Assembly (NCBI RefSeq): GCF_022605725.1
Contig: NC_065551.1
Location: 31,434,001 to 31,498,000, forward strand
Source of the DNA: Anthonomus grandis grandis
Lineage: Eukaryota > Arthropoda > Insecta > Coleoptera > Curculionidae
DNA: 64,000 nucleotides
Reading direction: 5' to 3'
Notes under the pieces: generated by a model
The model's database searches: none
What the model was told of the DNA's origin: nothing
What the model saw: only the letters and a program-made list of their open reading frames with translations
Translations under genes and position numbers: made by a program
Part shown: one piece after another, positions 1-10,189 of the stretch
Position numbering within the stretch: the stretch's first letter is position 1
How the letters are laid out: each line of letters opens with the position of its first letter

Positions 1-175
1 TTACGCGCATCCAACATAATGGCTTCCTCTCGTCTCATTTTTTTTTCTAAACTCATTATGGATGTTTATACTCCTTGCAAAAGAGTTAAAATTATTAAAT
101 GATTTTATAGAAGGGCAATGTAGGGATTTGTTTTCAATTACATTTAAAAATAACCCATTTCTTAGGTGAAAAAAA

Positions 176-400
176 ATATTTTAAATGTGGTTTCGAGTTT
201 TGAGACTTCCTTTTGTCTTTAAGATACCGCACTAAAATGCAAGAACTTTTTATCGAAGGGTCCAGGAGCAAGAACGGCTGAAAAATGATTAGTGGTGCAA
301 TAGAAGTTTTGGAGAGGAGAACTGGATATGGACCATAAAACTCTGGTTACCAGTAATTGAAAAAAACATGGGTACAACTGTTTCAAATATTTCCAGTGGT
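176..400 (+). repeat. Dispersed repeat, copy 1 (second copy near 26.0 kb)
   Basis: This stretch resembles 26036-26255. Both contain, in the same order, a 'TTTTAAATGTRGTTT' block, 'GGGTCCAGGA' followed by purine-rich sequence, 'TTRGAGAGGA', 'TATGGACC' and 'ACAAMTGTTT'. The second copy is preceded by a TACAGGTTGG transposon end, and a transposase fragment follows this copy. It is therefore probably the 5' part of a Tc1/IS630-type DNA transposon. No usable reading frame is seen in it. Confidence 0.55.
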
Positions 401-544
401 GATCAGTGGCGAAGCGTCGAATTTAATTTTTTTAATGAAATATTCCATTTTTATAATTATATACTTTTCCATTACATGCGAAATACAATTCTAAGATTCG
501 AGATTGTTCTCGGGAAAATACGGGAAGAAGTTTTCAATTCCAAA

Positions 545-690
545 CTCGGTATCTTCAAAAATTGAATGTTCGGGCTGGTATTTAGGCGACCATATTATAG
601 GGACATTTTTTGCTAATAATGTTTTAAACGCCTAAATATACCTTAAGTTGCCAATCAGATTGACCTGGTATCGGTTTATATTTAACAAGA
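545..690 (+). pseudogene. IS630/Tc1-like transposase, middle fragment (left half of split copy)
   Basis: The plus strand encodes a decayed 'GDHIIGTFF' block followed by residues resembling the stretch after the 'NVWAGI(I/V)GD' core of IS630/Tc1-like DDE transposases. In-frame stops and small indels show it is dead. The matching C-terminal piece resumes at 2752, straight after a non-LTR retrotransposon ends, so the retrotransposon probably landed in this gene. The family assignment rests on motif resemblance to the better preserved copies at 13.6-16.5 kb and 23.4-24.1 kb in this window. Confidence 0.5.
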
Positions 691-796
691 TGGCTGTCCT
701 GATTATAGATCCTCTCCAACTGAATTTAATCTTTCCAGATACAACAGGCTTCGTCAGACAGTAAAATCTCAAGCCTGTGAGGCCTATAACTCATTT

Positions 797-2492
797 GTGA
801 CCCAAGCCGAGGAGAACATTGTCACTGATCCCTCATCGTTTTGGTCTTTTGTTAGAGCTAAGAAAGGTCACTCTTCACTTCCGTCTATCATGTGCGATGC
901 CAATGGTAATTCTCTTCAAGGAACAGAAAATATCGTGCCAGCTTTTGCCAAACTTTTTCAGAATGCCTATAAGGATCCAATCAACCTCGCAGAAACCTAT
1001 CCTCCTTCTAATTCCTTACACCTCATTAACATTCTTCCATCAATTACCACTGAGGAAATTATTGCTGCTAGTCGGAGGCTAAAAAACAAGTTGACAGCCG
1101 GTCCAGATGGTGTTCCAGGCGTCTGGAAATGTGCTAAAGTAATACCAATTCACAAAAAAGACGATATAAACAGAATCGACAACTACCGACCTATCTCCAT
1201 ACTTTGCAATTTTTCCAAAACTTTTGAAACTATTGTTTATAACAGAATTCTTCCCCAAGTTCAATCACTACTCTCTATAGATCAGCACGGTTTTATTCCT
1301 AAAAGGTCGTGCATCACTAACCTCTGTAATGTAACTCATTTTATTTCTTCAGCCCTCGATAGAAAAAGTCAGGTTGATATGGTGTATACTAATTTCAGTA
1401 AGGCTTTCGATCAGATAAATTATGGCATTCTGCTGGAAAAATTGAACAAGCAATTCAACTTCTCAGAAAGGCTAATTTCGTTGCTTTCGTCATACCTTAT
1501 TGACCGTCTACAGTTTGTTGAGGTGGAAGGTTGCAAATCTAATACCTTTGTTTCAACTTCTGGAGTCCCACAGGAATCCAATCTCGGCCCACTTCTTATT
1601 ATCTTTTATATTAATGATCTTATAGAATTGATTTCCTGCCTTAGACTAGCTTATGCTGATGATCTGAAAATATTCTGGTGTATCAATAGTATCTTGGACT
1701 GCTTGTTCTTACAGAGTAACTTGGACTGCACCACCCCCTAATTAGGGTGGTGCAGTCGAAATCAGTTATGTCTTAACATCTCGAAATGCTATGTGATCTC
1801 CTTTCACCGAACCAAGGATCCTGTTTTGTTTAATTACAATATAGACAATCAAATCCTCTGTAGAAGTACTTTTATTAAAGATCTAGGGGTTGTATTCAAC
1901 GATAGGCTCACATTTGTGCCACATATTAAACAGACAGTGACCTCCTCGTTGAAACTTCTGGGTTTTGTCATTCGAAATAGCCGACTCTTTAACAACTCAA
2001 ACTCAATAAAACTATTGTACTTTTCCTTTGTTAGATCAAGACTGGAATACGGTTCCTTGGTGTGGTGTCCTTTCTATGAATGCCATGTTGGTTACATCGA
2101 GAGTGTTCAGAGAGGGGTTTTAAAGTTTCTTATGTTTCGTGAGGATGGAATATATCCTGTTAGGGGATGATCATGATCTGATGTTAGGTAGATTTAATCT
2201 GCAATCTCTGGCCATGAGGAGAACAATTCATTTTGTAACATTCTTATGGAAGTTGGTCAATAATCAAATAAATTCTCCTCCTCTCTTGAACGATATTCTA
2301 TTTCATGTACCACGATTTGCTTCTAGAGCAAATATCACTTTTGCTTTAGATCGCGCCAGAACTAACATTAGGTTTCAGGATCCCGTATATCAAATGTGCA
2401 GAATTTTTAATTCAGTATCATCAACCTGTGATATATTTGTATGCTCCATAAAGGATCTAGTTTTATCTCTGACAAACCAACAGTTACCATAA
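797..2492 (+). pseudogene. Non-LTR retrotransposon reverse transcriptase (decayed)
   Basis: Translation gives the classic order of RT blocks: 'AGPDGVPG', 'AKVIPIHKKD', 'NYRPISIL', 'HGFIPKRSC', 'NFSKAFD', 'SGVPQ', and the catalytic 'YADD' box at about 1650-1662. The C-terminal 'CLNISKC', 'FHRTKDP', 'DLGVVF' and 'SRLEYGSLVW' blocks follow to 2170, and a last frame runs to 2492. Lesions: about 35 residues normally found between 'GPDGVPG' and 'WKCAKVIPIHK' are missing; the motif A aspartate is Asn ('YTNFSKAFD' where family members have 'DFSKAFD'); a stop lies at 1739-1741 inside a palindromic insertion; another stop is near 2168. It cannot encode an active polymerase. Confidence 0.85.
1724..1757. 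repeat. 34-bp near-palindrome inside the RT gene
   Basis: Arms GACTGCACCA and TGGTGCAGTC surround CC plus the perfect palindrome CCCTAATTAGGG. The flanking RT reading frame is otherwise continuous, and this insert supplies the stop codon TAA. Confidence 0.9.
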
Positions 2493-2730
2493 TTCTTTTC
2501 TCTTCCTTTTTTCCCTTGTCCCATGAATCCCATTCTTTGTTCATTCTAATGTTAATTTACATCTACTTTAATTTTGATATATACATGATGTTACTATAGT
2601 AATTTAAGTTTTCCTTGTTTTTCTTTATTTTTGTTATTTAATTTATAGTAATTTAATACTTGTTTACACTTTCAAAACATTAATTGTAGATTTTCTTGTA
2701 ACTGGGCTTTGCCTGTTGGAAATAAACTGC

Positions 2731-2750
2731 TAAATAAATAAATAAATAAT
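2731..2750 (+). repeat. TAAA-repeat 3' tail of the retrotransposon
   Basis: Four to five TAAA units end the element, directly after the 'GGAAATAAACTGC' 3' UTR end. Such tails mark the 3' terminus of many insect Jockey/CR1-type elements. Confidence 0.75.
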
Positions 2751-2751
2751 G

Positions 2752-3000
2752 CGATTATGTTAAAAGAATTTTCAAAAAATACGTTTCCTAGCCGTATTAT
2801 CAAGACGGACGATATTCAATGGCCTCCTACATCCCCCCGTTTATCCCCAAAATATTTTTAAGAAGACCATTTTGTTGAAGCCCAATATAACAACAAATCA
2901 TTTTACTCCACGTTCCACTAATATCAGAAGATCACGCTCCTCAATTTCTGAGAACACCGCAAATAAACAACTTCCTTATATGGGTATCTCATTGGCGAAT
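2752..3000 (+). pseudogene. IS630/Tc1-like transposase, C-terminal fragment (right half)
   Basis: The plus strand reads 'TFPSRIIKTDDIQWPPTSP' followed by a decayed 'RLSPKYF'. This corresponds to the family block '..WIGRRG.IEWPPRSPDLTPLDFF', which carries the third catalytic acidic residue. Here the 'SPDLTP' aspartate is replaced by Arg. The fragment starts within 2 bp of the retrotransposon tail, which supports one ancestral transposase split by the insertion. Stops follow beyond about 2870. Confidence 0.5.
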
Positions 3001-3785
3001 TAGAAATCAGGAGAGGAGAGCGCCGATATTATCTAGTGTCTTCTTGTGCTGGCTGCCATATGCAAAACACCATATTTTGTCATTGTATTTTAAGCCAAAA
3101 AATATTCATGTCATAAACAAATTGAACCAGCAGTCATTCATTATTTGGCACAGAAGACCATCAAATTTAGAAGAGTTGCGATAGACAATTTTCAAATGTA
3201 CCGATTCCATTTTGACAAAAAACTATTTTGGAAGTACGCGTGCGTCATATTTCGCTCCTAAGAACCTCTTTATGCGTAATGATCGATTCACCAACCTGTA
3301 TACTAAGATGTGTACTAAGGTTATTTTGTGGCATTTCTCTTTGAATCTCATAGAATCTAGCATAAGGTGTAAACTATTAGGATTATAGCATTCTATGAAT
3401 ATGTTAATGATTTTAAGGTGATTTGTTCCAAAAATAATAACGAGGTATTAAACAAATATAGTTAGTTTGTTGTTTGTCTTTTAAGCCAAAGAAAATTATT
3501 AATTTTTCTTTCCAAGTACTCATTTTTTGGCAGAAAACACTTTTAAGTCAAAATTATATTTGGATCCAGAATAGGACAATGACTATGCTGAAATCAATTT
3601 AAAGTTCACCAGTACCTCCATACTCTGAAGACTGAATAACCGAAAACATTAGGTTCTTCTGTTAGTGTGTAGATGTTTTCATACACATTTGCTCTTATTT
3701 TGAGCTTTCTTTAAGTATTGTAGGCTGTTTCTCGTATGCATCAGAAAAACCAATTTTTCTCATTATTCATATTTAAACGACTGAA
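3001..3785. other. Non-coding stretch, probable intron of the Runt gene
   Basis: No reading frame or family is recognisable. It lies just downstream, in minus-strand sense, of the Runt exon donor, so it is most simply the start of that gene's intron. I looked for the rest of the Runt domain (KSFTLTITV-like coding on the minus strand) here and further left and did not find it. Confidence 0.5.
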
Positions 3786-3808
3786 TTAAAAGAAAAAAAA
3801 CAACTTAC

Positions 3809-4211
3809 CTCTTCCACTCTTCCCCACAAACCTCAAATCGTTAAACTTCGCCTCTCCGTTCTTCATCACAGCACTATGGTTCTTCAAATCCCCACATAAA
3901 TTCTCCCCATTACCGGCCTGTATTGTCACTTTAGTTCCATCATGCACTTCCGTTGCCGAAATTACCCTAAACCCGTGTGGCGGCAGCGTTTTGTTCGATC
4001 TCCAATGATTGGGCAGCTTTGTACAAAAAATATAGGGACTGCCAGTCGTCGCGAGTTGTTCTCCATATTCTTTACGGATATTAGAAATCATTTGGTGTAA
4101 GTAGTTTTCGTACGTCGGGTAAGTTGAGGAGAAACTTGGCGATGGGTCACACATCGTATTGCGCGGCCAAGCGTCTTCTGATATGTTACAGCTCTGGATA
4201 GGGAGATGCAT
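3809..4211 (-). CDS. Runt-family transcription factor, first coding exon (partial)
   Basis: The exon begins with ATG at 4211 and gives 134 complete codons. It ends at donor GTAAGT (3808-3803), in phase 1. Residues from about 58 to 135 are the N-terminal half of a Runt domain: 'LPNHWRSNKTLP', 'VTIQAGNGEN', 'NHSAVMKN', 'AKFNDLRFVG', 'KSGRG'. Runt domains bind TGYGGT DNA and pair with the beta subunit (CBFbeta, or Brother/Big-brother in flies). The intron lies exactly after 'SGRG', the site of a known conserved intron in animal RUNX genes, which supports a functional exon. The start 'MHLP' matches the amino end known for insect Runt proteins. Odd points: 'PPHGFRVISA' replaces the usual 'P(V/M)AFKVVAL', and one Arg of 'FVGRSGRG' is Lys. 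It could be runt, lozenge, RunxA or RunxB. The remaining exons lie beyond the left edge. Confidence 0.85.
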
Positions 4212-4989
4212 TGGAGGAAGGTAGCTTGGAATGTTGACGAAGAAATATTTTAAATAATGTGGCTTGTGCTTAAGTAGCTTTAGAATATGCTACATTAGTA
4301 AAAAGTTTTTGTCTGTTTCTCTGTATATCTTTGATCACTTTGGTAAGATGTCACTCGAAGATTTTATATTGATGAATGCTTGAAATTGCGTTGGATATTA
4401 ACCTGAAAATAAAAAATATATATATATACTTTCATTTAATTCAATGTTTTTTTAAATAAAGATAAGAGTGAATTGTAAGCAACATTGGACATTTTTGTGA
4501 AAACTTGTTAATAACAATTGCTTCAGGCACAACTATATTTCCATATTCCTTGCTAGCATAGGCTAGATCCAATATCCTTCAGAATGATCCCATTATTAAA
4601 TTTAATAGAAAATTTAGTTAATATTGTCGCATCATTAGAGAAACCAGAATTTAAAACAGTACAATCAGCGAATAGTAGAACTAGTTTTTGGTATTCTGGT
4701 TGGAGAAGTAATGCAGACCTATAATTAAGAAATCTAAAATAACAGACTGAAAAGATCATTAGAGAAATCAATATAGAGATCGCCATAAAACATCAATTTA
4801 TTTTTTAAAGAAAGGGATTCTTTCTATAAATCCCTAAAACAGATGTGTTAGTGTACATCTGTCTAATCTCTGATCACTTATAGTGTGATGTTTTGGAGAT
4901 CTTCAACAAACATCATGTAAGTCATGGATGCATAGAAACGCAACATAAGATCATACGTGGTTTAAAGAGATGTAGAAATAGTTGCTATC
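4212..4989. other. Upstream region of the Runt exon, no gene seen
   Basis: This AT-rich sequence lies 5' of the Runt start on the minus strand. It should hold that gene's 5' UTR and promoter. I see no convincing TATA box or coding potential. Short open frames here have no recognisable content. Confidence 0.4.
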
Positions 4990-5390
4990 CTTAAACGAGT
5001 TTCCCATTAGATCCATGCTCATAAATCTGTATACGAAAGAGTGAGAGAGAATAAAATTGAGCATTTGTTTGTTGGTTCATGATGCTCAACTGCCTGGAAT
5101 AAAGAATTAATATCTTCCAGGCAGTTGAAGAAAAAGAAAAGAAACATGGATGAATGATCACGTGATCTAAAGTAGGAGTTAATTAGGTAACAAGAAAGAA
5201 AAAGTGCTTCTAGAAAGAGAAGCAGAAATTGGCGTTTCCAGAGTTGCAATCATTGACGGGGTGTCTTATTAGATCCATGTTCATAAGTCTCTATAAGAAA
5301 GAGCGAGAGAGAGAAATTGATTGTTGGTTCATGACACTCAACTGCATGAAATAAATGAGTTAATATCTTCCAGGCATTAAATCTAAGCCT
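4990..5390. repeat. Tandem duplication of about 255 bp with hairpin
   Basis: Two related blocks start near 5000 and 5260. Both hold 'TTAGATCCATG(C/T)TCATAA', a run of GA-rich 'GAAAGAG(T/C)GAGAGAGA', 'GTTGGTTCATGA', 'CTCAACTGC' and 'TTAATATCTTCCAGGCA'. In the first block CAACTGCCTGGAA (5087-5099) and TTCCAGGCAGTTG (5115-5127) form a perfect 13-bp inverted repeat. The second block has lost one arm. Confidence 0.75.
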
Positions 5391-6069
5391 AAGTCTTTTA
5401 ATTTTATACCGCAGATTAAATTGTCAGACAATATCTGGGCATACGCTTCGACCAACACCTACCCTGGGCATCTACAAATAGCGAAGACAAATGCAATAAT
5501 TAACCAGCTACGAGTATATACACACTTCTTTACTTGCATACCAGACATGAAAACTAAGGACTATGTTTAGCATCTACAGGTTGAATTTGATGCCAATCCT
5601 TACTTCCTATAGGCAAATATATATAACCGTTACAAGACTTAAGGTTATCGAAAACAGGGCCTTTCCTAGCATCACGAGAACACACTTGTTTGTTAAGAAC
5701 ATTAGTTTGTAGAAGGACTTAGATACAAAATCGCCGCAAGAAATCATAACAAAACTAAGCAGGCGGTACTACCTAAAGGCGCGGTAATACACGATAACCC
5801 TCCCATCTAAAACTCACGAGGTACCTTGAACCTCTTGTAGGCCTCATGTTATTAGTCTTGGTTTTTCTCGCCGTTTCATCTCTTTATATTCTTATGATAG
5901 CTATTTTTTCAGAAAAACTCCTGAACCTTTTTAATACTAATATAAGCCATTATGCTAAAGATATCTATATTGTTACTAGAGGACATTACCAGGTATCTAT
6001 TGGATAAGGTGTATGTATGTATGATTGGCAATTTTAATGTATTACTAATCTAGTGTTTTTCTTGTTCAT
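5391..6069. other. Spacer with one short unidentified open frame
   Basis: On the plus strand a frame stays open from about 5370 to the stop at 5568-5570 and reads like protein ('FIPQIKLSDN', 'YPGHLQIAKTN', 'FFTCIPDMKT'). After the stop similar-looking coding continues in broken form. I do not recognise it; it may be a relic of a mobile-element gene. Nothing else is seen up to the LTR-like repeat. Confidence 0.3.
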
Positions 6070-6350
6070 CAGGTGTGAATTAAAACAATAAAAAATAGTC
6101 AACAAATGTGTTTACATACTTACTCTATGAAAACGACTACTAGAAACGTTTATGTTCACTGTATTTATTTACAACTATATATGATTTAAATCTCGCGCCA
6201 ATATTCCGAACTTTACTTCACTGAAGTGACAACTGATTTCCATCGGCGATGCGGCTCCCTATATACTCGGCAGAACGCTGTTCCGGAAGATTCTCGCTAA
6301 TCTTTGAGACGTCGTGCGAATCAGCTGGTTTTTCGGTGTTTACAATATCA
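6070..6350 (-). repeat. LTR-like repeat, copy A (minus orientation)
   Basis: Read on the minus strand it holds, in order, a GATATTGTAAACACCG start, a GAATCTTCCGGAA-like block, the TATA box of the family (GAGTATATAGGGAGCCGC), a GGCGCGA block, AATAAATAC and a terminal segment like ATCGATTGTTTTAATTCA. The same order recurs in seven other places in the window. A promoter-like TATA followed by a polyadenylation-like AATAAA is what a solo long terminal repeat looks like. Confidence 0.65.
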
Positions 6351-6683
6351 TTGCAATAAAATTTATTTCTACAAACGTAAGTATGTATTGAGTTTTCATA
6401 TTTTAATTGGCAGTATGTACTGTGTAGATCTTATCAAAATTTCACTTTTCTAGCAATCAGTAACTTTTGGCTGAGTACCTATCTCTGCATTAGCATCAGG
6501 TGTTTTGTAAACGCAAACATTATCGGAGAGAGGAATTATGGTAGGTAATGGAAAATTTAAATATTTTTCAGATAAAAAATCACCAAATGTCCTCCATAGA
6601 GATTCCTCCTATATTTTGTACAACATTATATTATATCGATTAACAATGGCACCCTAGTTGTAGCCATAGAAAAATATCTTTTA

Positions 6684-6995
6684 CAGAAACACCGAGAATA
6701 CCACCTAGTCTCTGACATTTCGGAATGACACCGCAAGATGCCTCTGGAGACGCGTGGAAAGTTAGCGAATCTTCCGGAATCATAGTCAGCCGAGTATAAA
6801 AGGAGCCGCGTCGCCGCTAAAAGGCAGTTGACAATTAGGTTCGGAATATTGGCGCGATATTCAAATCGGACATAATTAATTAAAAATAAATACCGTAAAA
6901 ATAAATATTTCTGGTAGTCGTAAGTGATCGTGTTTAGTAGTGTAAGTGTATAAATAAATCAGTTTACAATTTTCGTGCATCGATTGTTTTAGTAT
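6684..6995 (+). repeat. LTR-like repeat, copy B (plus orientation)
   Basis: This is a near-complete copy, with AACACCGAGAA near its start, ATTTCGGAATGACACCG, GCGAATCTTCCGGAATCAT, GCCGAGTATAAAAGGAGCCG, GGAATATTGGCGCGATAT, AATAAATACCGTAAAAATAA, TAAATAAATCAG and GCATCGATTGTTTTAGT. It lies 330 bp from copy A in the opposite orientation, so the two could fold on each other. Confidence 0.7.
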
Positions 6996-9769
6996 TTTTT
7001 TTGTATTTGTATAGAGATTTTATAAGAATAGGGATGACAAATGAACATAAATATTAGATACAAGAAGTACTGGCGTCACAAACATAAATTTAAAGATTGT
7101 TTGTGTTGCTGCCTAGTTTCAAATCAACTGGTGTGGCCATTTTCCATATTATAACTCTAAAATAAAATCCACCTTGAATCATAATTTATATAAGAATCAT
7201 TAATGGCACATTTTAAAACTAAGATATAATTTATATTAGATAAGAGGTTTACAAGAGGCTTCACAGGCGTCTAAGCTAAACCGCAAAAATGTGGCCTTAC
7301 TGACTGGCCCCAAAAATAAGAAATACATTAACAATTCGGTATAAAAAATTTGGCATTGAAGTGTTTATAAATAAGTTTCTTCTGTTAATTATATTTTTAA
7401 ATGAGTCATAAAGAGGGATTCTTTGGTATTGATATGTGAAGAGTCCTACTTAACATATAAATAAATTTGTTGAATATTTGAGAAGCTACTGCTTTGAGAG
7501 GCTTACTTTAATTGTAAAGTTTTATTATTCACGTTCGTCTGAATTCTAAGCAATACTAGTATTTTTTGTTAAGAACTACGTTTACTAAAGTATTTTTTTA
7601 ATATTGCACTAAATGTTTTAATATAAAAGTAATTGCAGATAGACGATGATAGTCCTACAATAATTTTTCAGATAATTTAAAAATTTATGAATTAAGGTAA
7701 TACAATAAGTTTAGCTAATAAGGAAAAACCCCATGTAGAATAATTTTAAAACTCCGCAGAAATATAAGCAATAAAATGCTCTGACGGGATGGTTCCCATG
7801 AAATTTTAGATCTACGAGCGAGATTGTTCATAAGGAGATCATCAATGCTTTCTTAGAACTTTACACTTGCTTAGTAACATGCCCAAAAATGTCATTTTAC
7901 TTTTATTTTCCTAATAAGAATTATGCGATTATATTTGATAACTCTTGACCCTTTTCAGAAATCGCAATAGTAGCATTAGCACATTTAATACTCATGCAGG
8001 TATTCGTATTTGAAAAAAACTACAATAAATAAAACAAATCAAGATATTATGTTCAACTCGGTGACAGTAAAATTCATCATAAAATACGGCTATTAAAAAT
8101 AATTACAAATATGTTTTTAAAGCTATTATTTCTTATTTGCATTTATGTCAAAACTTATATATATGTATATGACAACATTTGTAGCGTGTTGAAGGTTAAA
8201 GTATATATTAAAAAATTAAAATACAGTTTTTTTTCTAAATCTCAATGTTAATTCATTTGTAGCAGGACCAATGGTGTATAATTATTTTAAAACAATGATT
8301 TTGCATTCGGTTTAATTTAGGGAATCCACTTTTAAATGTAAGGTTTTCAGATTATTTGTACTTAATTAAACTCGTGGTCATAACATCAATGTTAGCTAAT
8401 AAGGAAAAACCCAATAAAAATTATTTTAAATAATCTGGAGAAATATAGATAATTTAATTTTCAAGTCTGTTGTGAACCTTCAATGAGGAGTTTAACAGAG
8501 CATTCTGTGTTCAAAATAAGCATTAATTTTCTCTATAAACATATTTTGATAAAATATTTTTTTTCGAGAAACAGGGTGTTAAAGTTAAAAACAAAGTTTT
8601 TTAGTCATAACCTTTGTATTACGGCTTTGGAGTAACAAATTGCTTTTTTTGATCTGAAAGGTTTTTTTTTTAATTTTACTTATTTTTCTAAAAATAAAAT
8701 TTATTTTTAAAATCCTCATTTAGTTTGGAGCAAGCTTCATCCTTTGCCTTTTTTCGTACGATGCAAGGTTTTCGAATAAAAAAATGAAAACTAGTAATTT
8801 TACTATATGTTTTAAAAAGTGACAGATGAGATTTTAGTGCAAATAAACTAAAGGTCTTTTGAGTAGCATTTGTTTGAGCAATTTATTTTTAATTTGGAAG
8901 GAAACATCTTTTATTCTTAAATAACGTAACACCGCACCAATCTTAGACATAGGCTCAGGTTATAGCTCATCACACTAATTAATCTAAAGTCATTGCAAAG
9001 TCTATATATTTCAATTTTTTGTTGAAATATGTTGACTTCGGTCATTGCATTGTCGAGGATTCGGCTTATTGGGAATTGGAGTAAATGTAGATTCTAGTCA
9101 TTCTGTTGGAATTTTTTCCAAAGTTATATATTTGGTTTAATAATAGCTTTAGGGACAGATCCAAGTTTTTTTATCAATAACTTCTGGATAAATATTGCCT
9201 GGGCTCTTATTGTTCTTGAGTTGGTTAGTAGCACGTTCAAGTTCACAATCAATTATGGTAGGACCTTCGTTACTATTGCTAGTAGATGTCACTTCTTATG
9301 AATGAATGTAACTGATTCATTCATCATCATTCTGACTTATTTGCTTCAGATATTTCTTTTAATTTTTTTGTGCAGGTTGAAACCATGCTGTATGTCTTTC
9401 AGTTCTTCACACCTTTTCTTCATCCAGTCCCCTTTTGCCTCTCTGATTTAAGGTGTTTAGTTGTGACCTCCTTTAATATATTAGATATTTTAGTTCAAGT
9501 CGTTAAAAACGTTAATTTCTATATCAAATCAATAAATCATTATAAATGGTTAATTAAACATAATTTCAAATAGGTATACATTTTAGCTGAACGAATTCAA
9601 ATCAAATTTTTATTTATGGGTCTAAAAATCGTTAGCCCTTATTAGCACTGCTACTGCTGCTGCTATATTTAACAAAAGAAACCCTAGAAACAATTTATTA
9701 ATAGTAATAGCGAAACATACTTAGAAATGTTTACACCATTCATCCACAAGTAGTTAGATGTTAATGGAA
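6996..9769. other. AT-rich intergenic stretch without genes
   Basis: No coding region is recognisable in either strand. It contains one pair of short direct repeats (listed separately) and long A/T runs. A short open frame at 9370-9573 has no recognisable domain and is not called. Confidence 0.5.
7711..8450 (+). repeat. Pair of direct repeats about 680 bp apart
   Basis: The block 'TTAGCTAATAAGGAAAAACC' followed by 'ATTTTAAA', 'GAGAAATATA' and similar words occurs near 7711-7770 and again at 8391-8450. The spacing and partial divergence suggest two old copies of one repeat or a decayed tandem duplication. Confidence 0.6.
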
Positions 9770-9774
9770 ACGGA

Positions 9775-10020
9775 AACCTAAACCAAGATCTGATACATCT
9801 TCAATAACATGGAGCGCCACCTTACTGTATGGATTGGAAGAATAGATTCAATAGAATGGCCGCCGAGATTACCAGATCTAACACCCCTCGATTTTTTTTC
9901 TAGGGGTCTGTTGTATTTAAAATACAACTAGATTTCCTTGATGATCTTCAGCAACGAATTATAACAGTATTTCAAAATATAAGAAATGAGTTTCAAGAAA
10001 GATAGTATTTTGTGTGACCC
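9775..10020 (+). pseudogene. IS630/Tc1-like transposase, C-terminal fragment
   Basis: The plus strand reads 'VWIGRIDSIEWPPRLPDLTPLDFF', here quoted in two parts: 'WIGRIDSIEWPP' and 'LPDLTPLDFF'. This is the hallmark third-acidic-residue block of the IS630/Tc1-like transposases found several times in this window. Downstream coding decays with frameshifts and stops. It lies just 5' of a separate N-terminal fragment of the same superfamily. Confidence 0.65.
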
Positions 10021-10189
10021 CAGTTTAATTTTGTTAACTTTTAAGGGGTTTATTGCCATCTTTTGGGCCTATATTAGACCTTCTTCAGGGCGAACAGAAG
10101 AATCAAAGCTTCTTGTTAGATTGTAAAAAGTGGAACATTTATTATTTCTTCGTGAGTATTTACTTACGCCAAAATGCCGTACTAAAAAG

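Larger units (their letters stand above)
695..2750 (+). mobile_element. 5'-truncated non-LTR retrotransposon (Jockey/CR1-like)
   Basis: The element lacks ORF1 and the endonuclease and keeps only the reverse transcriptase and C-terminal part. It ends in a short repeat tail (AATAAATAAATAAATAAT, ending at 2750), typical of target-primed reverse transcription. The 5' edge near 695 is approximate. It is set by where IS630-like coding ends and reverse-transcriptase-like coding ('YNRLRQTVKS') begins. Clade assignment between Jockey and CR1 is uncertain. Confidence 0.75.

Noticed and set aside
368..565. Open frame of 65 codons on the plus strand
   Set aside because: Phe/Asn-rich AT-driven frame that overlaps the transposon remnant; no family signature.
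9370..9573. Open frame of 67 codons
   Set aside because: Hydrophobic, no start context or domain, no neighbouring exon signals.
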